Of a stretch of 64,000 bases of DNA, positions 19,659-29,100 are shown piece by piece. The notes under the pieces were generated by a model that worked only from the letters and a program-made list of their open reading frames with translations, was not told where the DNA came from and made no database searches. Position numbers and translations under genes: made by a program. The stretch is from Corynebacterium choanae (GTDB lineage Bacteria > Actinomycetota > Actinomycetes > Mycobacteriales > Mycobacteriaceae), in NCBI RefSeq assembly GCF_003813965.1, contig NZ_CP033896.1:2728001-2792000 (forward strand), written 5' to 3'. Numbering within the stretch: position 1 is the first letter of the stretch; every line of letters starts with the position of its first letter.

Positions 19659-22600
19659 TTAGCTGTTGCGCCGCCGCCGGGCGAAGACGAGCAATCCACC
19701 AAGCACCATCGCCAGCAGACCTGCCAGACCAACACCGGTGACGTCAGCACCAGTGACAGCCAGTACTGCGTTCGATGCACCTTCACGGCTTGGTTGCTTC
19801 ACCACGCCCTTACCGTCTTGTGGGGTGTCTACCGGTGCTGGCTGATCCACAGCAGGTGCCGGGGTGTCCACCACTGGTGCTGGTACACCGGGAAGGAACT
19901 GGCCACTGCTCATCGCAGCGAGATCAGGATTATTGGCGATCAAGCCGACAATCCCAGCCAATGCACCAAGCCCGAGCACGATCGGCAGAATGCTGCCAGC
20001 AGACGATCCTGCCGAGGATCCCAGTTTGCCGGTGAGATCAGAGGAGATGCCACCACCGGTAGATGAGTTCGTCTCGTCGTTGCCCTTTGGTTTGGTTTGC
20101 GTCTGATCGTTCAGATCAGCGACACCATTGGCGTTCTCATCGGTGATATCGGTGTTCCCCAAGCCGTTGCCGTTGGTGTCAACAACCGAACCAGGTGGGA
20201 CCTCTGACTCTTCAGCATTCGATGCACCGTCTTTGTCCATGTCCCACGAACCGTCGTCGCCCTTGTCTTTATCAGTGACAGGGTTCAGCGGATCAAGACC
20301 GGTGGCAATCTCATCGTCGTTGTTGACACCGTCACCGTCTGCGTCGGGATCGTTCGCGTTAGCGATCCCATCGCCATCACGGTCACCGGTTGCATCGGTT
20401 GCTACGGAATCATCGGAATCGGTGAGATCAGCAACACCATTGTTGTCACGATCGGTGATACCAGGATCGGCGATGCCATCACCGTCGATGTCCGTGGCCG
20501 GAACTTCCGTGAGGTTGCCATCCTCATCCCGCTTGGTGGCAACGAAGGATTCCTCAGCATTGGATTTGCCGTCTTCGTCGGCATCCTTTTCGCCATCAGT
20601 CTTGCCGGTGTTACCGGTGTCCTTATCGAACGGATCTAAACCAGCTGCGATCTCATCGGAGTTATTCACCCCATCGCCATCAATATCCGGATCCTGCGCA
20701 TTCGGGATACCGTCACCGTCAAGATCACCCTCCGGTGCAACAGCTGCCGCATCATAGACAATGAACTCAGCCACAGTCTTGGACACCTGACCAGAAGTAA
20801 AGGTGACAATCACCGGCACGGCAAGCGGCGCGGTCTCATCATAAAGACCAGCACCACTGGTCACAGTCAACACCACGTTGCCATCAGCGTCCACCGTGGC
20901 AGTAACCCCTTGTGGCGCGGTCCACGACGGATCGATCTTCACCGACTCAACACCAGCAGGCAACGCACGGGTCACCGTCTCCCGCTTGATCACCAAACGG
21001 TTCGGCACCGACTCGTTGTCACCCGACTGTGGCCGAGCCACCGCAATCAAACCATAGTGCGCAGACTCAGTGACAAAACCGACCGGCTTTTCCACCACAT
21101 CAGAGACATCATTGCCATCCGTATCGGTGATCCCTGGATCACCCATACCATCACCATCGGTATCGGTAACAGGAATGTCCTTGCCAGTATCGTCCTGCTT
21201 GACCTCGGACTCGGTGGCGTTGTCCACCAGGTCACCGTCGCTGTCTTTCTTGCCATCATCAGAAGGCTGACCAGTTTCCCGATCATTCGTGGTCGGATCA
21301 TAAGGATCAAGACCCGCAGCCTGCTCATCGGAGTTATTCACCCCGTCACCATCAATATCCGGATCCTGCGAGTTCGGAATCCCGTCACCATCAATATCAC
21401 CGTCACCGGTGGTATCAACCGTGTCGTTCAGATCAGTGATATCAGGCTTGCCGTTGTCATCACGATCAGTGACACCTGGATCAGCCATCCCGTCACCGTC
21501 AGTGTCCGTTACCGGCAGATCCTTACCATTCTCATCCTGCGGTACGAACGACTCTTCGGCATTGGACTTGTCGTCACCATCGGAATCAACGTCACCGTCG
21601 GCGTTTTCATCACCATCGTTGGTGCCGTTGTCGTCAGTGTCAGGATCATACGGATCAAGGCCCGCAGCCTGCTCGTCGGAGTTATTCACCCCGTCACCAT
21701 CAATGTCGGGATCCTGCGAGTTCGGAATCCCGTCACCATCAATATCACCGTCACCGGTGGTATCAACCGTGTCTTCCGGATCAGTGATATCCGGCTTGCC
21801 GTTGTCATCACGATCAGTGACACCTGGATCAGCCATCCCGTCACCATCAGTGTCCGTTACCGGCAGATCCTTACCAGTTTCCGGATCCTTCGGCACGAAC
21901 GACTCATCAGAGTTCTTCTTACCGTCACCGTCGGCGTCTTCATCACCATCACGGGTGCCGTCACCATCGGTATCAGGGTTAAACGGGTTAAGACCCGCTT
22001 CTTTCTCATCGGAGTTGTTTACCCCGTCACCATCAATATCCGGATCCTGAGAGTTCGGGATTCCATCCTTGTCGAGGTCACCATTTGGATCGGTAACCGA
22101 ATCTTTTGGTGTAACAGTGATCTTCACTGTTACATCGTCCTTGGTTCCATCGGGATAGGTCACTACGACAATCGCAGACTTCTCACCTGTTGAAGAAGTA
22201 TCCACTGCCTCTTTGAACTCATACTTCGTTCCCTCTGGCAGATCAGAATTGTTGGCGATTGCATCATCAGCACGCGGGGTGGAATCCTGCTCAACAGTAA
22301 GATCTTGACCCTGCGGCGAGTACTTGTCGGCATCCGTCAGCTGAGCATCCTTTGCCACAACCTTCACAGGAACCTCGACGTTGTCGACTGAGCCGTCGGG
22401 ATACGTCACCTTCACCGGCACCGTGTAATCACCAGGATCCACATCAGTACCCGGATTCACCGTGATCGAACCATCAGGATTTACCGTCGCCCAATCAGGA
22501 ACACTGTCACCTGGAGCAAACTTCGTTCCATCAGGGGTATTCGTCGGAGCCGCAATAGTCCCCTTATCACCCTGCTTAACCGTTGTGTCCTTGGCATAGT

Positions 22601-25301
22601 TCGGATCAACAGACTCAGCCTGAGTCTGATCCTTCACCACAACCCTCACAGGAACCTCGACGATCTCAGACGAACCGTCAGGATACGTCACCTTCACCGG
22701 CACCGTGTAATCACCAGGATCCACAGCAGTACCCGGATTCACCGTGATCGAACCATCAGGATTTACCGTCGCCCAATCAGGAACACTGTCACCTGGAGCA
22801 AACTTCGTTCCATCAGGGGTATTCGTCGGAGCCGCAATAGTCCCCTTATCACCCTGCTTAACCGTTGTGTCCTTGGCATAGTTCGGATCAACAGACTCAG
22901 CCTGAGTCTGATCCTTCACCACAACCTTCACAGGAACCTCGACGGTCTCAGACGAACCGTCAGGATACGTCACCTTCACCGGCACCGTGTAATCACCAGG
23001 ATCCACAGCAGTACCCGGATTCACCGTGATGGAACCATCAGGATTTACCGTCGCCCAATCAGGAACACTGTCACCTGGAGCAAACTTCGTTCCATCAGGG
23101 GTATTCGTCGGAGCCGCAATAGTCCCCTTATCACCCTGCTTTACTTCCGTATTCTGGGCGTAGTTCGGATCGACGCTGTCAGCAGTCTTACCCGGGGTCG
23201 ACTCAGTAACCTCAAACGGCACCGTCACCGTATCGGTCGAACCATCCGGATACGTCACAACCACCGGAATCTCATACGAACCAACCGCAGCATCCGAACC
23301 AACCTCAACAGTGATCGAGCCATCCTCGTTCACCGTCACCTTCGCACTATCAGGCAACCGCTTTGCAGCATCAACAACCGAAGCATCACCAAGATCGAAC
23401 GTTGTGCCGGCAGGCATGTCAGCTGCAGTGTTGTTGTCATCTTGCTGCACAAACGTTGGTGCAGCAATATCTACCGTCTTACCCTGCTCGCCGCTTGCGG
23501 TCTCATACTTCGGTTCCACAACACTTGCGGTCTCACCGGTCACGGTGACTTCATTGGATACTTCCGGGTTCTCAAAGCTCACCTGGGTGACTTCAGAACC
23601 GGACTTCTGCTCCGGGGTGTACACAGCGATACGAACTACATCACCGATGCTCAATGCACTGCTATCAACCGAGAACGAGCCATTCTCTGACACAGTTGCG
23701 TCGGCGACTTTTTGCCACTCATCGCCCGCTTTTTTCTGCAACTCGATGCGTCGACCAGGCAAGTTTTCCTTGGTCTTGTCGTCAAAGACGAGCAGTTCAG
23801 CGGACTCGTTGGTGATGGTCTTGACCTCAGTGGTGACCTGGTTGAGCTGAGGTGCTGCAATCAACGGATCGGTGAGGGCGTTGAGTACTTCTTCCCCATC
23901 GAGCTTGCCATCACCGTCGGTGTCCGGAATGCATGGATCCGAGTCGACGTTGACGTTCAATTCGTAGCGATCAGGCAGTTTGTCGCCGTCACTGTCCCGC
24001 AGGGGAACATTGACGTTCGCAAACGAATTGTTCACTACCGGATTGCCCTGGGTGCCCTTGGCGTAGGAGCGCATCTCCCAGCTGAATGGCAGGTTAACTT
24101 CGCCGGCGTTGAGACCTTCCGAGTTCTGTGGAATGAGGGTGTAGAGATCCTCATCGAAGGTCAGCTGCATCGAGGTAGTACCAGTTGCTGGCCAGGCAGC
24201 AGCCCAGTCACGGCTAAAGATACGGGTGGCACCAGAGTGCACAATTCCCTCACCGACGGAACCGACAAGCCCTTCACGGCCCTCGACGGCACCAAAGACG
24301 TTGACGATAAGCTCACCGGTTTCAGGGTTGAGGGTGGTGTCATCAATCGGCACATCGAACATGCCACCCACTTTGCCCCATGCTTGGAGCTTCGCCGAGG
24401 TCAATCGCTTCGCGACAGCTGGATCCATGGTGATCACGAGCTGATATGGCTTCGGACCGATTGCCAGGGCGTAGGTGATGGTGTTGGTAAAGAACCCGGT
24501 GATCGTCAGGGTTTTCGTGCTTGCGTCGTACCCTTTTTCCTCGTTGAACTCTAAGCCGGCGCCGTTAATGAAGTTCTCGTACTTTTTGATGTAGTTGACG
24601 TTTTCAAACGGAATGATGCTCTCGTTGCCGAAGTTGCTGATGACGTCACCCTGTTCCTGCCCATCCCTGGGCCCGAACTGTGCGACAAAATCCACGCCGA
24701 TTGGTGCGGCAGTTGCAGGATCAATACCCGCAGCTTGCAGCACTTCACTCCAGGGGCGATCGAACTTGATCCGCGGGGTGAAGTAGTTGGGGTTATCGCC
24801 GATCCAAGTCTGGGAGAGAAAACCGCCGTTATTGAACTGGTCTTTATCTAATGCCATCAGTGGCACACGCCAGATGCCGGTGCGTTCGGTTGCCGCCTGT
24901 GCAGGGGTCTTAAGATCTTGTACCTCAGTTGCCTGCTTTTTGCCGCCATATCCGTCGACGATGACTGTCTCAACATATGGGGCAATGCGCGGATCGACGA
25001 TGATGTTGTAGCGTCCTTTATACAAGTCGTAGGGCGTCACACCGGTCTGGAAGATCCCGGCGAAGCGTAGTTCGCGCATATCGTCGCTAAAACCGTCGAA
25101 ATACGACTGCAGTCGCGTTGTCGAAGTTGATTCACGGTACACCGTGTTGTCGACTGCGGCACATGCAACTGCACTGGTCGCGTCTGCTGCCTGGGCAGCT
25201 GGTGCAACGGCAGCGATAACACTGCTTCCTGTTGCAAGGGAGAGACTCAATGCCGCGATTGCACGGCGCCCGGCTTTACGTTTCAGGCGATTGTTTTCCA
25301 A
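19659..25301 (-). CDS. Giant LAVTG-anchored surface protein A, 1880 aa
   Basis: Start TTG at 25301 with AAAGG 7-8 bases upstream. No better start lies near, and the resulting N-terminus is a proper signal peptide (basic KRKAGRR, hydrophobic core, cleavage near PAAQAADA at about residue 39). Seen: a unique N-terminal domain (about 40-430), one pair of DSDGD/DTDGD motifs (about 435-470), an Ig-like stretch, YPDG/Rib-like repeats (about 630-980) including three nearly identical 94-residue copies, then many DxDxDGxxN calcium-binding type-3 repeats (about 1075-1400 and 1520-1730). Two hydrophobic segments follow. The last carries LAVTG (1847-1851), a helix and an RRRR tail, i.e. a sortase signal. 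Calcium binding is known for the motif family; adhesion is an inference. Shares its C-terminal 350 residues closely with protein B. Confidence 0.88.
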   Translation of the reverse strand: MENNRLKRKAGRRAIAALSLSLATGSSVIAAVAPAAQAADATSAVACAAVDNTVYRESTSTTRLQSYFDGFSDDMRELRFAGIFQTGVTPYDLYKGRYNIIVDPRIAPYVETVIVDGYGGKKQATEVQDLKTPAQAATERTGIWRVPLMALDKDQFNNGGFLSQTWIGDNPNYFTPRIKFDRPWSEVLQAAGIDPATAAPIGVDFVAQFGPRDGQEQGDVISNFGNESIIPFENVNYIKKYENFINGAGLEFNEEKGYDASTKTLTITGFFTNTITYALAIGPKPYQLVITMDPAVAKRLTSAKLQAWGKVGGMFDVPIDDTTLNPETGELIVNVFGAVEGREGLVGSVGEGIVHSGATRIFSRDWAAAWPATGTTSMQLTFDEDLYTLIPQNSEGLNAGEVNLPFSWEMRSYAKGTQGNPVVNNSFANVNVPLRDSDGDKLPDRYELNVNVDSDPCIPDTDGDGKLDGEEVLNALTDPLIAAPQLNQVTTEVKTITNESAELLVFDDKTKENLPGRRIELQKKAGDEWQKVADATVSENGSFSVDSSALSIGDVVRIAVYTPEQKSGSEVTQVSFENPEVSNEVTVTGETASVVEPKYETASGEQGKTVDIAAPTFVQQDDNNTAADMPAGTTFDLGDASVVDAAKRLPDSAKVTVNEDGSITVEVGSDAAVGSYEIPVVVTYPDGSTDTVTVPFEVTESTPGKTADSVDPNYAQNTEVKQGDKGTIAAPTNTPDGTKFAPGDSVPDWATVNPDGSITVNPGTAVDPGDYTVPVKVTYPDGSSETVEVPVKVVVKDQTQAESVDPNYAKDTTVKQGDKGTIAAPTNTPDGTKFAPGDSVPDWATVNPDGSITVNPGTAVDPGDYTVPVKVTYPDGSSEIVEVPVRVVVKDQTQAESVDPNYAKDTTVKQGDKGTIAAPTNTPDGTKFAPGDSVPDWATVNPDGSITVNPGTDVDPGDYTVPVKVTYPDGSVDNVEVPVKVVAKDAQLTDADKYSPQGQDLTVEQDSTPRADDAIANNSDLPEGTKYEFKEAVDTSSTGEKSAIVVVTYPDGTKDDVTVKITVTPKDSVTDPNGDLDKDGIPNSQDPDIDGDGVNNSDEKEAGLNPFNPDTDGDGTRDGDEDADGDGKKNSDESFVPKDPETGKDLPVTDTDGDGMADPGVTDRDDNGKPDITDPEDTVDTTGDGDIDGDGIPNSQDPDIDGDGVNNSDEQAAGLDPYDPDTDDNGTNDGDENADGDVDSDGDDKSNAEESFVPQDENGKDLPVTDTDGDGMADPGVTDRDDNGKPDITDLNDTVDTTGDGDIDGDGIPNSQDPDIDGDGVNNSDEQAAGLDPYDPTTNDRETGQPSDDGKKDSDGDLVDNATESEVKQDDTGKDIPVTDTDGDGMGDPGITDTDGNDVSDVVEKPVGFVTESAHYGLIAVARPQSGDNESVPNRLVIKRETVTRALPAGVESVKIDPSWTAPQGVTATVDADGNVVLTVTSGAGLYDETAPLAVPVIVTFTSGQVSKTVAEFIVYDAAAVAPEGDLDGDGIPNAQDPDIDGDGVNNSDEIAAGLDPFDKDTGNTGKTDGEKDADEDGKSNAEESFVATKRDEDGNLTEVPATDIDGDGIADPGITDRDNNGVADLTDSDDSVATDATGDRDGDGIANANDPDADGDGVNNDDEIATGLDPLNPVTDKDKGDDGSWDMDKDGASNAEESEVPPGSVVDTNGNGLGNTDITDENANGVADLNDQTQTKPKGNDETNSSTGGGISSDLTGKLGSSAGSSAGSILPIVLGLGALAGIVGLIANNPDLAAMSSGQFLPGVPAPVVDTPAPAVDQPAPVDTPQDGKGVVKQPSREGASNAVLAVTGADVTGVGLAGLLAMVLGGLLVFARRRRNS
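20605..20755. repeat. Block shared by surface genes A and B
   Basis: The sequence starting CCGGTGTTACCGGTGTCC at 20605 in gene A recurs at 26701 in gene B (offset 6096 bp) with near-identity for about 150 bp, covering the last calcium-repeat block. Both copies are in the same orientation, so recombination between them could delete or fuse the two genes. Confidence 0.85.
21361..21890. repeat. 348-bp-spaced direct repeat in the calcium-repeat region of A
   Basis: The run beginning GGATCCTGCGAGTTCGGAAT at 21361 recurs at 21709 with about 190 bp of near-identity, offset 348 bp (116 codons). It covers a block of DxDxDG-type modules, so the calcium-repeat array has also grown by block duplication. 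Confidence 0.85.
22362..23180. repeat. Three 282-bp tandem repeats within surface gene A
   Basis: Corresponding positions recur at exactly 282 bp (e.g. the ATACGTCACC site at 22401, 22683 and 22965). Copies are identical over most of their length, with small differences such as the changed bases after GGAACCTCGACG. The third copy diverges at its left-protein end near 23140. Each encodes one 94-residue YPDG/Rib-like module. Near-identity of DNA, not just protein, points to recent duplication or ongoing recombination. Confidence 0.93.
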
Positions 25302-25984
25302 TGGAGTACCTTTCAGCGTTTCGGTTACCTCCTCGCATGCCGAAAGATCAACGACGGAGGCAACACCGAATGACCCGCAGACACCCAGTAGTAAAGAGTG
25401 TGTCGGGGAATGTGTGAATTAAAAGCTCAAGGAAGGTATTGGTGATGCGAAGTGCGACCGCACTAGCTTGTCTAGTGCGCTTGAGTCCGGATTCCCCGAT
25501 CGCGTAGAAAAATCCACTGCCCGATCACCTTTATTGGGGCTATCTACTCAGTGGCGACAGCAACCGTGAGCCGGAAAGAAATGACCAATAAGTTCCTTGC
25601 AGAACGATTTGCACTCTAGCACCAGGATCAAGTCTTCATTGTCTGACAAATATAGGAACTCAAATACTTATTCCCCTTTAGCGAACCGCTCGAAAAGCAT
25701 GCAAATCCCCTCGTTACGACACCCCTAGACCCACTGACGCTACCTAAATCAAAGATAAGAATTGTCTGATTCGCACAGCTGACATAACCGCCAATTCTCA
25801 AAAAGTAACAGCGTGTCACTATTGCTATTACTTACAAATTTCCTCTCAAACATGTCCCTAAGTGGCTACGGTCACCCCTTAACGGTTGTTACTTCATGTG
25901 ACCAATGTCATATTAATTGGCGGGTTTTTCGTAAGACTTGACCAGAATGGTTTCACCTTCCGCGGCAACGCTGAATCCCCACCT
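25302..25984. other. Leader/promoter region of surface gene A
   Basis: 683 bp between the A start and the terminator of gene B, AT-rich compared with its surroundings (about 25620-25930). This stretch should hold the promoter and a long 5' leader of gene A. No coding frame was accepted; one at 25628-25819 (-) has no Shine-Dalgarno and unconvincing composition. Confidence 0.5.
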
Positions 25985-26033
25985 TGCAAAACAACGAGGC
26001 CGTGAAAGGTGTATTGACACCCCTCACGGCCTC
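25985..26033 (-). terminator. Terminator of surface protein B gene
   Basis: GAGGCCGTGA (25996-26005) pairs with TCACGGCCTC (26024-26033), with an inner GGTGT/ACACC stem. On the - strand it is followed by GTTGTTTTGC. It lies 78 bp beyond the stop of gene B. Confidence 0.85.
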
Positions 26034-26111
26034 TATCGAGTGTATGAAGTTATTGAACTTCCCCGGCATCACCAATCCGTCCAACGGGGTGATGCCGAAA
26101 AGAGTTCGATA

Positions 26112-29100
26112 TTAGGAGTTGCGGCGCTTCCGGGCGAAGACCAACAGACCACCCAGCACCATCGCCAGCAGACCGACCACACCAACACCTGTGACGTTGG
26201 CACCAGTGACCGCGAGCACAGCATTCGACGCACCGTCACGAGCAGGCTGCTTGACAAGACCCTTAGACGGGCCCGGTACCTGATCAGCAGGTGCAGGAGC
26301 CGGAGCAGGTTCCACCGCGGGTGCTGGTGCACCAGGCAAGAACTGGCCATTGACCATAGCCACCAAATCAGGATTGTTGGCAATCAGGCCAATGATCCCA
26401 GCCAGGGCACCCAATCCGAGCACGACCGGCAGAATCGAACCGGCGGACGAACCACCAGCAGAACCCAGCGATCCCTTGATCTTGGAGGAAAGGCCACCAT
26501 CTTCTTCCGGTTCCCCGTCAGCAATCGCCTTCACCGAATCCTTATCAACGAGATCTGCGATACCGTTGCCGTTTTGATCGGTGATCCCTGGATCAGCGAT
26601 CCCGTCACCGTCTGTATCTTCAACGGATCCGGCAGGAACATACGATTCCGAATCGTTGTTCAGGCCATCTTCGTCATTATCCTTGTCACCATCGGTCTTC
26701 CCGGTGTTACCGGTGTCCTTATCGAACGGATCCAAACCAGCCGCGATCTCATCGGAGTTATTCACCCCATCGCCATCAATATCCGGATCCTGCGCATTCG
26801 GGATACCGTCACCATCAAGATCACCCTCCGGTGCAACAGCTGCCGCATCGTAGATGATGAAGTCTGCCGTGACATTCGAAACACGACCATACGTGAAGGT
26901 GACGATCACCGGTACCTGCAGCGGTGCGGTCTCATCGTAAAGATCAGCATCGTTGGTCACAGTCAACACCACGTCGCCATCAGCGTCCACCGTGGCAGTA
27001 ACCCCTTGTGGCGCGGTCCACGACGGATCGATGACCACATTAGACACCGTTTCAGGCAGTGCCCGAGTAACTGACTTCTTCTCGACAACCAGCACGTTCT
27101 TTGCTGAGGTGTTCGCCCCCGTAGCTGGACGGGCTACCGCGATCAGACCGTAGTGGACCTGAGCTTGCACCACATCAGAGACACCATTGCCATCCTTATC
27201 GGTGATCCCTGGATCACCCATGCCATCACCATCGGTATCAGTAACAGGAATGTCCTTGCCAGTATCGTCCTGCTTGACCTCGGACTCGGTGGCGTTGTCA
27301 ATTCCGTCACCGTCGGTGTCTTCGTCACCATCGGTGACACCGTCACCGTCACTGTCGCGGTTGTACGGATCTAAACCAGCAGCAACCTCATCGGAGTTAT
27401 TCACCCCGTCACCATCAATGTCGGGATCCTTAGAGTTCGGGATACCGTCACCATCAAGATCACCATCCGGATCAATGACCGTCACCTTTGTGTTGGTGGT
27501 GTCCTTCGAACCATCCGGATACGTCACCGTCACCGGAACCTCGATCTTAGTTCCAGCCGGAACACCATCACCGACCTCAACAGTAACCACACCGGTCTCC
27601 GGATCGACCGAAACCTTCACACCCTCAGGCAAACCGGAGTCATCAATCGTGACCTTCGTACCCTCAGGCAGACCCTCGCTGCCATCCTTATTAGAAATAT
27701 CCGGCTTCAGATCAGTAGACTCGCCCGGCTTCACAGAACCCGCCGGATAAGAAATATCGGTGTTATCAGCACCATCCTTATCAACAAGATCAGCCTTGCC
27801 GTCGTTGTCCTTATCCGTCACATCCGGATCAGCCAGACCATCATTGTCCTTATCCTCAGACTCACCAGCAGGAACCTCAGACTCCTCAGCGTTGGTCTTA
27901 CCATCGCCATCAGAATCCTCGTCACCATCGGTGACACCGTCACCGTCACTGTCGCGGTTGTACGGATCTAAACCAGCAGCAACCTCATCGGAGTTACTCA
28001 CCCCGTCACCATCAGCATCCGGATCCTTAGAGTTCGGAATACCGTCACCATCAAGATCACCATCCGGATCAACAGTCGAGGGCGATCCATCCTTCTTGTC
28101 AACCTTGACGGACGCAGTCGTGGTGTCCTTGGAACCATCCGGATACGTCACCGTCACCGGAACCTCGATCTTAGTTCCAGCCGGAACACCATCACCGACC
28201 TCAACAGTAACCACACCGGTCTCCGGATCGACCGAAACCTTCACACCCTCAGGCAAACCAGAGTCATCAATCGTGACCTTCGTACCCTCAGGCAGACCCT
28301 CGCTGCCATCCTTATTAGAAATATCCGGCTTCAGATCAGTAGACTCGCCCGGCTTCACAGAACCCGCCGGGTAAGTGACGTTGGTGTCCTGAGCCTGGCT
28401 ATCGTTCAGATCCGGCTTCTTGTTGTTATTGGTATCGGTGATACCAGTATTGCCCAGCCCGTCACCATCAGTGTCCGTTACCGGCTGATCCTTACCATCC
28501 TCGCCCTTCGGCACGACGGATTCATCAGAGTTCTTCTTCCCGTCATCGTCGGTGTCTTCGTCACCATCACGAGTGCCGTCACCATCGGTATCGGGGTTAG
28601 CGGGGTCAAGGCCAGTAGCAAGCTCGTCATCATTGTTGACGCCGTCACCATCAGCATCCGGATCTTCGGAATTCTTGATGCCGTCATCATCAAGATCACC
28701 ATTCGGATCAATCTTATCCTTGACCGTGATTTTCACAGTTTCGGTGGTCTTGTTACCCGCAGCATCGGTAGCAGTGATCGTAACGGTGTAATCACCAGCA
28801 GAACCGTCAGCAGGAGTACCAGAAATCACAACACTGCCATCTTCCTTCACCGTGGCAGTAACACCATTAGGAAGACCATCAACAGTCGCAGTTACACCCG
28901 GCTTATTATCGCTGACCTTAGCAATTGTGACATCCTCACCAAGACGAGCACCCTCGTACAGAGTCTTGTCTTGGGTATCAGAAATCACCGGGTTAGTGCT
29001 ATCGCCCTGTTCAGCCGAAGCCTTATCCTCCACCGTCACCTTTGCGTTGGTGGTGTCCTTGGAACCATCCGGATACGTCACCGTCACCGGAACCTCGATC

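Noticed and set aside
20910..22193. 427-codon open frame on the + strand, opposite surface gene A
   Set aside because: It is the mirror of the Asp/Gly/Asn repeat code on the other strand (Ile/Val/Arg repeats), has no Shine-Dalgarno and no domain-like sequence.
25938..27074. 378-codon + frame opposite the end of surface gene B
   Set aside because: Antisense shadow of the repeat region; composition and lack of a start signal are unlike a protein.
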